This document shows positions 9,683 to 19,623 of a DNA stretch of 27,408 nucleotides, in pieces. Position 1 is the stretch's first letter, and each line of letters opens with the position of its first letter. The DNA is from Paramacrobiotus richtersi (Eukaryota; Tardigrada; Eutardigrada; Parachela; Macrobiotidae). The DNA is taken from positions 1-27,408 of the forward strand of contig JAQGAU010000479.1 of the NCBI GenBank assembly GCA_034698045.1. The letters run 5' to 3'. A program made the translations under genes and the position numbers. Under the pieces are notes generated by a model that worked only from the letters and a program-made list of their open reading frames with translations, did not search any database and was not told where the DNA came from.

Positions 9683-10293
9683 AGACAGCTTCGCTTCACT
9701 TCGCTCGATAATCGCGCACGCGTTGCCATATAATAACATAATTGCTGCTTCTAATCCTGTTCTCGCCGAATCTGGTCTTGGACCTTTGTGATGTTGTTCG
9801 AGACCGTATTTGTCGTTGTTCCAAGCATCGGCATACGGTATGTCTCACACCGTAGGTAACCGGACAATGAGTCATTCGTGACTCCTTGTTAATATAATGT
9901 TCGTATTCAGTAGTCTGGTGTAGTTGTACTGCAATACGTGGGGATTGTAGTGCTGTCTCTGTTGTGTACTCCAACATTTCCTTCGCATTACGGAATACGG
10001 TACTGTACGCAGGCCATTAATATCGAAACGCGCCGACATGAAAGGTTTCCGTTAATCGGGAAGGCATTGAAGAAGAAGATTTTAATAAGAATATTAACCT
10101 TGTACCCATTTTTTGTAATAAATAACACAGACATAAGTTAAAATACAGACTCCTATTAAAGCAGTCACTGGGTTCTCTGAAGAAGCTCTTCAAAGCCGCC
10201 CATACCATGTACAGTATCGTTCGGTGACCGACAGTCCTGCATATTTTTACGACCCTCCTCACGAGTAACGAAATCGAATGCGAACCAGACCTC
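9683..10293. other. Intergenic, downstream side of receptor copy C
   Basis: No supportable gene. The part nearest 10294 is related to the DNA just beyond the copy B stop (for example GCATTCGATTTCGT on the minus strand against GCACTCGATTTCGT), showing that the duplication extends past the receptor stop codon. Confidence 0.4.
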
Positions 10294-11249
10294 CTATCTG
10301 AAGCAGAAAATGAAAATAAAAGGATCGAACACCATCTGCAAAGAATACAGGGCCGTCGTGATATTGGAAACAGAACTGGGAAAAGTGATATTCAGGAATA
10401 GCAGGGCACACAGTAGACAGCTGAGGGAATCCAGCAGACAAGCACGCTAATCGAAGTCAGGATTAGCACGATGAATGGTTTTACTTTTCTCTGCTTCCTG
10501 ACAGTAATTGCAATGGCTTGGGTCCTTGATCCGGATTGCACATGCTTGGACGCTGCCACAACTTCCACGCCTGACCGTTTCTTCCGCAGCTCGATCTTAA
10601 TAATAATATAGACATAAATAAGTACCACGCTAAAAAGCGGAATTAGTCGATGAAGTATGTACCCCGCTCGACCCCAGGCAGCCCTGTACCCCGTGCCGAG
10701 ATCACAGAGACTTTGGTGCTCAACGGAATGTAACAACTCCACGAGAAACATCGGAAAAGGTATTAAGTGCACGTAGCACAGCATACCAGCAAATATGCAA
10801 ACGGCTACCTTTTTATTGTGCCGTTGTTTATATGATATGGGAAACTGGATTGCCCAAAAACGGTTGACTGATACCAGAACACGAGCAATTACCGGGATGA
10901 TACTGAAGATGCTCTGAAAATACCGATACGTTGCGCACAGTGCGTAACCGCCGGGAAATATTCCATACAAAACATGTAAGATATAGATTGGCCGGACGAC
11001 AGTTAAGAATGAAATGTTAGCGATGAATATGACGATCAGGTATACGGTAAACGCAGAAACATTGGCTTGTGGCAGTGTTTGAAAGATGCGGACACCCAGG
11101 TTTAGTACGAATGCTAGAACCGCCGTGCCCAGGACTGTTCCTAGCCATGGAGTCCAGCCATGTGGTGTGGTCAAAGGGCTGGTTGCGTTCCAGATAACCG
11201 TGGTGTAGCGTGTTGAATTCCAAAGAAAGGTATAGTTCCCGGCTTCCAT
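10294..11249 (-). pseudogene. Rhodopsin-like GPCR, copy C: one-base deletion in helix 7 region
   Basis: From ATG at 11249 (MEAGNYTFLW) the frame runs through helices 1-6, with the same motifs as copy B: LNLGV, ALCATYRYF, VNRFWAIQFP, SLCDLG, IPLF...YVYI, and CWIP. Just after CWIPSA one base is missing compared with copy B (17 against 18 bases between CCCTC and TGTGCCCTG), so the frame ends early at 10392. In the shifted frame the DNA still encodes helix 7 (FDPFIFIF) and the same TAG at 10294-10296 as copy B. No other break is visible. As it stands the product would lack helix 7. The third intracellular loop is open here (EVVAASKHVQSGS), showing what the codon-234 stop of copy B replaced. An upstream in-frame ATG (MSLYYQYP) is an alternative start. 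Confidence 0.85.
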
Positions 11250-11550
11250 AGGATACTGATAATACAGTGACACTTAGCAGCGTTATAGATTTACCGATGC
11301 CAAAAACAGGGAAACTGCAAAAGATGTCATATTCTAGCAAGCTTCAGGTATGCCCTTAGTCATCATGTCTGAGCATGATGAAGGCTCTATAAATGAGCAT
11401 TCCAGCCGAGTTGGAGTGGACAAAGGACAAAAAATCAAAAATCGTCTTCAGTTCTGGTACACATTAATAATATTGTAATCGCGCAGTTTACAGGCAGGCG
11501 TGGCAGTGGAAATGCATTTGGACAGCTGCTGAACAATTTTCTATGTGCTA

Positions 11551-11567
11551 CGCAGCATCATGCTGCG
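11551..11567. promoter_or_regulatory. Palindrome upstream of receptor copy C
   Basis: CGCAGCATCATGCTGCG, the counterpart of 886-904. The first methionines of the long plus-strand frame lie over this upstream DNA, not over LINE sequence. Confidence 0.4.
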
Positions 11568-11692
11568 CACTGCGCAAGGACAGATACTGTCAGATAGTGA
11601 AATCCGCAGTGAGTGCATCAACCACAACAAACACGATAATTATTCCCTAATGTCCACTTGTCTAGCAGGTACCATTTTGGAGAATATGGCAC

Positions 11693-11698
11693 TGCTAT
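11693..11698. repeat. LINE target duplication, left copy
   Basis: TGCTAT precedes the LINE and is repeated at 14353-14358. Unit A has CGCTAC at the matching empty site. Confidence 0.65.
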
Positions 11699-14094
11699 TT
11701 GCTGATGACGAGAATTTTGGTGGATCTGAAAATGAAATTCGGCGACTGAGGGGTCAGAAAATTGCGGCATGGAGAAGAACTACCCAGTCGGGGCTAACAG
11801 CAGAGGAGAAAGAACAGTTGCGACAAAATTTTTTCGATATCAGAAAGAAGTTTATCCTACTAATTAAGAAAAGCGAAGTTTTGAAAAATGAACTCTTTTG
11901 GCGAGATAACGTGAGTCTGGCAAAAACTAATCCGGCACAATTTTGGAAGAACTTGAGTTTTGGTAAATCAGCAGTTTCGGTTGTCAGTATGCCGCCGATC
12001 GATGACCTTCACAAGTTTTTCAAGAACCTGGCGACAAAAGAACCAATACTTACTTGTCTACCGAGAACACTTGATTATCTTCCAGTTCTGGACGATGCAT
12101 TCACAGTTCAAGAAGTGGAAGCTGCCGTCATGAAAACTGGCGCAAGTTCCTCGGCCGGTAACTACGAAATCGATACACGAATGTTTAAAATGCTGTGTAA
12201 TAGTGAAACGTTTTTAATAAAGTTTACGGAAGCACTTAACGAAATTTTTAATTCTGGTGCGCTGCCAGAAGACTGGAACATCGGCAATTTAGTTCCTGTT
12301 CCGAAGAAAGGGAGAGAAATTACGCCTGAAAATTCGCGACCTGTAGTGGTGCTTCCGTTGCCCGCACGAGTATTGTCATCTGTTTTGAGCTGCCGTATCG
12401 AGATGTGGTCGAACATCAACGAAGATCAAGCAGAGTTTAGATCGGGAAGATGCACATCAGATCACCTTTTGACTCTTCAGGCAGTGTCGGAAAAATCCCT
12501 AAACGAGGGGAAAAAACTGTATCTAGCGTTCGTTGACTATACTTCTGCATTCGATACCGTGATTCATGAAAAACTTTGGGATAAGTTATGTGTTCAGGGC
12601 GTTTCAAATAAATTCCTTCAATTTTTAAAATCAGTGTATGGTCAGGCGATGAACAGGATTAAATCAGGCAGTCAACTGTCGCAAAGGTTCCCACTGCAGA
12701 AAGGAGTCAGGCAAGGTGATCCGTGTTCTGGTTCGCTTTTCGATATATATATCGATGACCTCACAGAGTTTGTTGCCGCGAATCGGACAACTACAGTCAA
12801 GGTTGGAAGCCGCTCGCTGTTTCTTTTGAAGTTTGCTGATGACGTAGTGGTATTCGCTCATTCGGAACAACACCTTCAAGAATCGGTTGCCAGATTAAGC
12901 GATTATTCGGATGAATACGGATTACTTATTAACATTCAAAAATCTGTAACAATGGTAATAAAAGGGCAGTCGAGGTTGGACGTTCGATGTAATGTTGTTG
13001 TGAAAGGATGTCTGCTAGAGCAAGTAAGAGAGTTTACGTATCTTGGCGTATGCGTAAACGAGACGCTCTCAATGAGCAAGACGAGCAAAACGTTACATGC
13101 ATCAGTTTTGAAAAGCTTCTTTTCGCTTTTACAAAAAATTGAAAGTTCTGTTCCGCGAATGCAGTTCAAAACAGCTGAGAATATATTTGAAGCGACAGTA
13201 GGCAGTCATGTTCTGTTTGGGTCCGAATACTGTGGTTCCAATCCGGACGTCGATCGGTTGGAAATAAACTTTTTTCGGTGGTTTTTTAAGACCGGACAAA
13301 AGCTATCATCTGATGCTTGTTATTATCTTACCAAGCAGACACCTCTACACCATCGACAGATATGGAATCAACTGAAATTCATTACGCGATGCATAAAAAT
13401 GCCGCCTGACAGTTTAGTGCGGCTGGCCATGACAGAACTGGTCAAGTCTGCTCAAGGGCGAAAAAAGGGTTTTTTACGGAGAGCTCTTAAACCGGTGGAA
13501 ACGGAAACTGAACTCACCTGGGGCGACGCATCAGCCGTTGAACAAAAGTTAGCCACGATGTCCACGCTGGACATCATGGCCAAACTGCGGAAAAGGTTTT
13601 TGGATGACCTCATGGGTCGAGTAAGCGATAGTTCTGCCTTGGGGAGGGGGAAGCTGTTTTTCATGTTACAGATACATCCAAAACCGCTGCGGGCGCCATA
13701 CCTCCATATCCTGCCCAGACACCTTACCAGTGCCATCATTCGAATGCTTGCCGGATGCCATTATCTGAGGATCGAGACAGGGCGGTGGGAGAACTTGGAT
13801 CGAGCTGAGCGGATCTGTCAGCATTGTGAAGTCCTGGAAGATGAGATTCATGCCGTATTCCACTGCCCTTTGCATTTACCATCCCGCGAGCTCTTTTTGC
13901 ACAAGCTGACAGCTACTCCTCCCGACCTGTTCGACCACGTAAAGATATGCATGGATGCTGCAGTCAGGACCCCGGACATGGATCGAGACATTCTTGCCAT
14001 TGGTAATTTCATCCAGCGGCTATTGAAGGACGTAATGGACGCCTACCGAGGACGGTTGATACTCGACGGAGGCATGCACGAATTAATGGAATGA
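11698..14094 (+). CDS. LINE ORF2 fragment: reverse transcriptase with C-terminal zinc finger
   Basis: About 798 codons are open to TGA at 14092-14094. The frame continues upstream to ATG at 11545, but those first ~51 codons lie in tandem-unit DNA, so any protein from that ATG would be a chimera. RT motifs in order: NLVPVPKKG and NSRPVVVLP (12283-12360), QAEFRSGRCTSDH (about 12430), motif A FVDYTSAFD (about 12530-12560), motif B GVRQGDPCSG (about 12705-12735), motif C FADD (about 12832-12845), and the hand-end motif FTYLGV (about 13033). The end carries CQHC....EIHAVFHCPLH (13817-13875), the CCHC-type finger common after LINE RTs. The RT catalytic aspartates (D of FVDY, DD of FADD) are present. 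Activity alone is unlikely because the endonuclease is absent. Confidence 0.9.
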   Translation, partial: FADDENFGGSENEIRRLRGQKIAAWRRTTQSGLTAEEKEQLRQNFFDIRKKFILLIKKSEVLKNELFWRDNVSLAKTNPAQFWKNLSFGKSAVSVVSMPPIDDLHKFFKNLATKEPILTCLPRTLDYLPVLDDAFTVQEVEAAVMKTGASSSAGNYEIDTRMFKMLCNSETFLIKFTEALNEIFNSGALPEDWNIGNLVPVPKKGREITPENSRPVVVLPLPARVLSSVLSCRIEMWSNINEDQAEFRSGRCTSDHLLTLQAVSEKSLNEGKKLYLAFVDYTSAFDTVIHEKLWDKLCVQGVSNKFLQFLKSVYGQAMNRIKSGSQLSQRFPLQKGVRQGDPCSGSLFDIYIDDLTEFVAANRTTTVKVGSRSLFLLKFADDVVVFAHSEQHLQESVARLSDYSDEYGLLINIQKSVTMVIKGQSRLDVRCNVVVKGCLLEQVREFTYLGVCVNETLSMSKTSKTLHASVLKSFFSLLQKIESSVPRMQFKTAENIFEATVGSHVLFGSEYCGSNPDVDRLEINFFRWFFKTGQKLSSDACYYLTKQTPLHHRQIWNQLKFITRCIKMPPDSLVRLAMTELVKSAQGRKKGFLRRALKPVETETELTWGDASAVEQKLATMSTLDIMAKLRKRFLDDLMGRVSDSSALGRGKLFFMLQIHPKPLRAPYLHILPRHLTSAIIRMLAGCHYLRIETGRWENLDRAERICQHCEVLEDEIHAVFHCPLHLPSRELFLHKLTATPPDLFDHVKICMDAAVRTPDMDRDILAIGNFIQRLLKDVMDAYRGRLILDGGMHELME

Positions 14095-14352
14095 AAGGGC
14101 GATGCTGTATATAAATACGTGTGTTGGCTGTCTGTTTGCACTAATTTACTCTCCAGTGACCTTTGTGGTGTATCTAGGAACTGCCATTTTATCACGGACT
14201 GTGGTTTATGGTTTGGTCTGTATATTGTTAAACATTTAGTCTTTGGTATGTAACTATGTATAGTATGGATTCTTTCTTAACCATGTCATGCAAGTTGCAT
14301 GGCACCTGCTGGACCGAAATGGCCAGAGGAATAAATTTGTTTGTTTGTTTGT
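11699..14352 (+). mobile_element. 5'-truncated non-LTR retrotransposon (LINE)
   Basis: The insertion is bounded by TGCTAT repeats, and the unoccupied arrangement is visible in unit A. It begins inside the linker ahead of the reverse transcriptase, so the endonuclease and any ORF1 are missing, as expected from incomplete target-primed reverse transcription. The 3' part after the stop at 14094 is about 260 bp. It contains a near-palindrome CATGCAAGTTGCATG (14287-14301), then AATAAATTTG and a short TTTG tail (about 14330-14352). An open reading frame and a matching duplication argue for a fairly recent insertion. The RT plus C-terminal CCHC-like finger fits the jockey/CR1/I group broadly; I cannot fix the clade. 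Confidence 0.85.
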
Positions 14353-14358
14353 TGCTAT
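14353..14358. repeat. LINE target duplication, right copy
   Basis: TGCTAT, identical to 11693-11698, followed at once by unit DNA. Confidence 0.65.
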
Positions 14359-15535
14359 CTTCACCACCGGAAACGGAAGGTACCTGTACAAAAAAAAGCA
14401 ATCTAAATATAACAAAAAACTCGCCGCATTGAAATTCTTTGCAAGCAGCTATGTTCGTAGACAGAAAATGTCAGCCATGAAAAAAAACTATGAAACAAAT
14501 TTGAAATGAAACGGGTATACCACGGCTGTTTTTACTCCCAGCTGTCATCCATTATCAGCACAAGCTGCTAGATGTAAATGCAATACTGACTGTTTGCGTG
14601 CACACTACGAGGAAAACAAGAGCGTTTATCCGGATTCGCTTTCCATAATCATAACAATATTTTCAAGGCGCGGCGTAATTCACATCCAATGGATTATATT
14701 ATAGCTGTCCCACTACAGGATTAGTTTTCATTCCTATACCGGTACACATTAATCTTTACAATATATACCATTTGCTGTTTCTGCATAAAACCGATAAAAA
14801 ACCCACAGAAGATTACAGCGAGAAGCAAAGTTCTTCTTCAATTCCTCCAGGCTTTAGCGTACTGCATGCTTATAATTATGGGAAAAACTGGAATTTTTAT
14901 TTCATTGTCTGCATTAAAATCGGTTCGCTGCTCAGCTGCTGAGTACACCATTCGGCGCTTGCCCGTACAATAACTACACACACTTTGGATTGTTTTTGTC
15001 CCTTCGAACTTAAACGAACGAAATTTACCTGCATATGGCATCTCATCTCCTCGCAGGGTATAAGCTAGACCTGGTATAATAAGCAATAGTATCAGTTGAC
15101 TCGTAACTCGTATACCTACAGAATTTAATTGCGACCAATGTTTCTGTGATATATTACAAATAAAGTAGGGTACTTTCTTACGTTTTATGAAACCATTCTT
15201 CGGTAAGCAGTTACTTTAAAGTACGTTGAAGCGTTCACTGGAAACAAATTAAATGCCTATAATTAGTATTACATGCATTCCTTTAGATCTGCCTCTATGA
15301 TTAGTAACCGTTTTAAGCGCTTACGCTAGGAAAAATCGGAATATGGGTTCGGAATATACTTGTCTGTAGGGAATATGATTCACAGGCAGGGTTTCGGATG
15401 GAAATGTTGGAATCTGAACAATAAAAGAAACTTAGCGAAATCTGGCGCAACAGAAACCGGAATGATTACCGGAAGTATTACGGTAACAAATTAGGAAATT
15501 TGGTTTTTCAATATGAAGTACTCAAAAAATACCAA

Positions 15536-15541
15536 TTTATT
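15536..15541 (-). terminator. Conserved antisense poly(A) signal, unit C
   Basis: Minus-strand AATAAA, counterpart of 3081-3086 and 7588-7593. Confidence 0.3.
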
Positions 15542-15765
15542 GATCTGTCTGTCTATAGTTGCAGACTGAATGGTTTCTACAGCACACAGGTAATCGCTGC
15601 TATAGTATGTGTAATGTGTAATGTGACATTGGCACGTGCGTTCTTGCATTACCCCACACTCTCCCAGCACTGCTGTCATCAGGCGTGTTTTCTTGCATCT
15701 GGGAATCATTTGGCATCATCGCGTATCGAGGATATGAAAACGCACTGTGCGATAAGCATGGCCGA

Positions 15766-16149
15766 TTACCCTGCAGAATGCATTTTGACCCTGCTGCTGA
15801 ATGTTTTCTGGAGCGTAGGCGTGATCATGAAGGGATTACTTGCACAAGAATAGAAAATATCACGCCTCATTGGACTTGGAACTATGACAACATTGGCTTG
15901 CTTCTGAGCCTGCATTCTCATTCTAAGGTCACTTCCAGAAACTCCATTGGTATGGTTAGCCCTACCAAAGAAAACGTTTTCTTTGATTTGTACGTTGTCT
16001 AATCGGTCAATAGGGATCTTATACAGATACTGGTCACCTTCGTTTACAACGTCTAAAAATAAATCCTGAATGGAATGAACAAAACTTTCGGTGGTGTACG
16101 AGGACATCATGGCAATGTGCCCCACAGTTGCGGTGGTATAAGGCTCCAC
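15766..16149 (-). CDS. Unrecognised 127-codon open frame in unit C
   Basis: It begins with ATG (MEPYTTATVGHIAMM) and reads like protein in the middle (SIQDLFLDVVNEGDQYLY, IPIDRLDNVQIKENVFF). It lies just upstream of the conserved minus-strand AATAAA at 15536, as a short gene would. Against it, the related DNA in unit A (about 4080-4270) and unit B (about 7870-8030) is not open in this frame, although short stretches such as SDLK can be matched. It could be a real gene lost in A and B, an exon, or chance. No family recognised. Confidence 0.2.
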   Translation of the reverse strand: MEPYTTATVGHIAMMSSYTTESFVHSIQDLFLDVVNEGDQYLYKIPIDRLDNVQIKENVFFGRANHTNGVSGSDLRMRMQAQKQANVVIVPSPMRRDIFYSCASNPFMITPTLQKTFSSRVKMHSAG

Positions 16150-17058
16150 TCAGCCTCATGGCTCACAGCCCATGTTGTATGTACGAGTTCAGCGTTACCG
16201 AGTGGAGCGTTTTACCCCTCTGTCAAAATGGTGGGGTGCATTTCCAGTTTGTCCTCTTGTACAATAGTGGTCTAATCGCGGCTTTCGGCAAACCAACGTC
16301 AAGAACGACGCAGTAATAGAATTATTGTTGGTTATACTGTAAAAACAAAATAACAGGAAACGAAGTTAGAAAGCAACGGAACGTAAAATACGGGAAATAA
16401 AACTGAAATACGATTACTAACAAGAAAAAATAAACCCTCATCACATACCCGCGCGTTATACTTTAATATAGATACTGACTTCCTCTTGATTTTCGAGAAA
16501 AACCTGTTGGGGCTGAAAATGGTGCTCCAGTTTTGCTCAGTCTGCGATCGGTCCGTGATTTAACTTAAACTATATCCAGGCACTGGTGGCCTAATCCGCA
16601 AAAAAAGCTGATCCTTACTTGCTGGCCACGTTGCAGGCGAATCAACTTGTGTCCAGCGGAGGTTTCCTCTTCAAGCTTAACCGTCAAATGCTTATGTCGG
16701 TAAGGAAACGGACCTTTTTGTCTACCGCAGTTTTGACGATCAACATAGTCTTGTAGCTTTTGGGGATGTTTTTGACGTATCCGCACATACTGTTATCTTA
16801 CAACAAAAGTGTGGCTCATTCGAAGCGGCAAACCACAGAACGCAGTGCGAAAGAGCATGAATTTCTAAACTGCATATACGTTCAGTAAAGGGAATCGCAG
16901 GAGGTTCTGTTTCACACTTTACTCATTGTACTGTAACAAGTACAGCTTCAGAAAAGCAGCGTACGTTTATATTGTGTAGTAATGCGGGCTTCAGAGAGTA
17001 CATGATTCGTTGTATCCGGTTATGCGTGCTTTATAAACACATTTGTTCCAATGGCGCA

Positions 17059-17271
17059 TCAGCCACGCTGACATTTAAGTTTGTCTCTTTTCTCCATTTG
17101 TGCACTTTCGCTGATCTGGTTCCCATTGTCATCCACACACCAAGTAGCAGCCCATAGCGACTGTATGGACTTAAACTTCCCTTTGGGGTCACACAGCGGC
17201 ATATATTGATCGCTAGCTGAAAAACCCTCCGGGGCGCATTCTCGTGAATGCGTTCGGCACGTGGCACGCAA
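17059..17271 (-). CDS. Thyroglobulin type-1-like domain exon, probably secreted or decayed
   Basis: The frame reads RATCRTHSREC, then YMPLCDPKGKF, Q, WCVDDNGNQIS and a final KLKC before TGA at 17061-17059. Spacing and motifs (P-x-C-D-x-x-G-x-F, Q, WCVD-x-x-G-x-x-I, closing Cys) match the thyroglobulin type-1 module, found in secreted proteins and in cysteine-protease inhibitors. Cysteines 1, 2, 5 and 6 are present; cysteines 3 and 4, which pair with each other in the family, are replaced by Ser (QS) and Thr (TWCV). A hydrophobic run (VFLLLLRA) lies just upstream, like the end of a signal peptide, but no in-frame ATG follows the preceding stop, so an upstream exon or decay must be assumed. It ends almost at the last cysteine. 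Confidence 0.5.
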   Translation of the reverse strand: MRATCRTHSRECAPEGFSASDQYMPLCDPKGKFKSIQSLWAATWCVDDNGNQISESAQMEKRDKLKCQRG

Positions 17272-17299
17272 AAGCAGGAGAAAAACTTGCTTAATTTTT

Positions 17300-18279
17300 A
17301 TGGTATGCTTTATAGCTTAGATACAATAAATAATCAAACATCCCCTTTTAGGAATGATTAACACTCACCGAAACCAGTGTATTCAAATCCACGTAAGAAT
17401 TTAAAAACCGGAAATCAAGGCTGTCGTTTACAACAAAAGTAGAAAGCATTTTGAATACAATTCGAAATGGATTCAGAAAATGAAACCGTAACTGCGGTGC
17501 GGACCACTATCTGAATTTATCTGGGTAAAACTGCAACTGATCGTGTAAGTAAATCAGCAGCATTGCTATTATTCTCATGAACTGCGCATGCTATCAGAAA
17601 CAGGCTGATTACAGCGTTCAAATTACTTTTCTCCAACAAAATAATCTAAAACAGCTCACTACGTGCGCATAATCGACCATGATTATGATCTCATATCCTA
17701 CGAAAAATGACCAGCCACTATTCAGCAAACATATGTGCAGTAATGTATTGCTTATCTTATTATTGTACAAGAAGAACCATTAATGATATTTCCTGGTTCG
17801 CTGTTCTCTTCCGTGACTAATGTAATCTGCCAACTGTACACAAAAACCTTCTGATGTTTTGTTTCGATTGTACATCCAAGCACAAGCAGCTACAGCACCA
17901 CAGCTGATCGTCATTGTTATGTCATTAATCTTATCTTACATACATATCTTTTGACAGCAGTTCCTGCTGCAGAGTTTTTTTCTCGTTCTAAGCTAGTTTG
18001 TAAACTCTTTTCAGTCACGTTCTGATAATTTTTTCTGGGATTGCTCATCGGCGTATTGGTAGCTAAACGCACCACCGCCTGATTATATAACAGGACATAC
18101 CACAGCAGCGTGATGCATTGACCTTTTTCATATACTTTGGTACGGTTAAATTTTTATAATGAAAGTCTTAGTATAACTAAAAAGGCTGCCAAAGCAGCAT
18201 TAGTCATACTTGCCACGTGCCGAAAATATCAAGGAATTCAATATCGTCCATACTGAATCGAAACGCACTGTTACGGAGG
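17300..18279. other. Intergenic stretch
   Basis: AT-rich DNA with no open frame or motif that I can support. It may include introns or upstream exons of the 17059-17271 exon. Confidence 0.4.
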
Positions 18280-18489
18280 TCAATACAGTAGACAGTCGGC
18301 GTTACCACGGTTTGTACTTGAAATACGCGTCGGTATGTGGAGCTGTGTGTATGACTCACTGCCTATCATAATCTTCATAACCATCAGTAACAACGAGCAG
18401 ACTAAGGAGGAAGTGACAGAAGTTACCAGTACGATTAGCAGCCAATCAACTACAACAACAAGGAAAGTGGGAAGTGGTCTTTGGTCCAT
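18280..18489 (-). CDS. Small hydrophobic open frame, doubtful
   Basis: Sixty-nine codons from ATG; residues about 8-43 are strongly hydrophobic (FLVVVVDWLLIVLVTSV, then LVCSLLLMVM), which could be a signal peptide or one or two membrane spans. No family, no promoter evidence. Another frame of the same DNA reads DGYEDYD up to a GTGAGT donor-like site, so an exon in that frame is an alternative. Confidence 0.2.
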   Translation of the reverse strand: MDQRPLPTFLVVVVDWLLIVLVTSVTSSLVCSLLLMVMKIMIGSESYTQLHIPTRISSTNRGNADCLLY

Positions 18490-18882
18490 AAACTAATCGA
18501 TATAATTCCGTTCTGTGCTTTGTCTATGAGTAGTACTGTTTAGTAAAAAGGAATCACTGTTTGACACTGTTTGCAAGGTTATTGCGGATTGAGATGTAAG
18601 TGGTTGTTGGTGGTTTTTCTTGGCTAATCACTTGAACAACAACTCTTGCGGAATTCCGATCTAGTCTGATCAACTGGGTTATAGCTCTGACTTTCTGGAT
18701 GTGCTTGATATGAGATTCTTGCCATTTGAGTGATAAAGGTCATCAGTGAACATGCAGTGTGATCGGTCCGATATCTCTTGACCTTTGAGTATACGCTAGC
18801 CACACACTAGTCATAAGCCAAGGGAAAACATAACGTGGGGTGACTTCACCTTCGTTACAGTACGGTAACATCATACATTTGG

Positions 18883-19083
18883 TTAAGCACTGCCGCACTT
18901 ACTGTGCTTGGCTACTTCCTCTGCTTCGGCAAGGGCTTTCTTGCAGTTGTACTTTTCCGTATTCAGGTATCCTTGGATCTTCTTTCCTGATTTTAGCATT
19001 ATCGAACCACTCGTAAAACATTCCGCGTTGGCCGCTACCACAAGAATAGCAGACACGACAAACAATTCACCAATGATATTCAT
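18883..19083 (-). CDS. Small secreted peptide, 66 aa
   Basis: From ATG at 19083 (preceded by CCAAA, a good eukaryotic start context) the product opens with a clean signal peptide, GELFVVSAILVVAANA, with a likely cut before E21. The mature part is about 46 residues, Lys-rich with three cysteines (ECFTSG, YNCKK, SKCG) and a helical stretch KALAEAEEVAKH. I recognise no family; a secreted effector, venom-like or antimicrobial peptide, or a structural peptide are all possible. An odd number of cysteines suggests a dimer or that the frame continues: the codons for KHSK overlap ACA-GTAAGT, a perfect donor site, so the true protein may splice on from here instead of ending at the TAA. Confidence 0.55.
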   Translation of the reverse strand: MNIIGELFVVSAILVVAANAECFTSGSIMLKSGKKIQGYLNTEKYNCKKALAEAEEVAKHSKCGSA

Positions 19084-19623
19084 TTTGGTTTATCGTTCGT
19101 TTAGTACGTGTGTTGGATATTTGAGAAAAGTAGAAAAAGAGTTGTTAGCTAACCTCATGTCAGCACTGAAATTAAAATAACACCATTACAACGAGTTCAA
19201 ATATGGTTTTGGAACTTTCTCGAAACGACAAAACAACTGGATTAACAGGATTGATGGCTTGTTTGTCGCACTTATTATGCAGCGGTTTTTCCAACAACAC
19301 CTGATTCACAAGAATCAGACAGTATGCTTCTCAAAAAGTGGTATCGGTAAGCGTGGAAAATACGGTAAATACCCACAGTATGGCATACGAAAAATATATA
19401 CACCAATAGATTGTTACTGTGCAAGAATACTCAAAAGAGTGTGCTTGTTGTTTCGTGACTGGACTGTTTTCTCATAATGTCTTTAGTCAGCAGTACCCTG
19501 GGGCAAGATTTACATTCACTGTATTTGCAGAACGGCTACGATTTATGTCACCAATCCATTGATGGGTGTCACAACTACGGAATGATAAGGGCAAAGCACC
19601 AGTGTCCGGAATCCCGGGTGAGT

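Larger units (their letters stand above)
10290..16900. repeat. Tandem unit C
   Basis: This unit carries receptor copy C, the palindrome at 11551-11567, a LINE (11699-14352), and then the blocks listed for units A and B, ending with the GTGGCTCA block at 16808-16890. DNA just left of the LINE (ATTTTGGAGAATATGGCA) and just right of it (CTTCACCACCGGAAAC) is contiguous in unit A (ATTTTGGCAAAATATGGCA...CTTCGCCACCAATAAC at about 999-1041), giving a native empty site. The stretch from about 16080 to 16790 is private to this unit. Confidence 0.65.

Noticed and set aside
16565-16786. 73-codon minus-strand frame (PQKLQDYVDRQ, KLEEETSAGHKLIRL) that might be a retroelement fossil
   Set aside because: The similarity to integrase tails is only a few residues, with no neighbouring element parts or terminal repeats, so I do not assign it.
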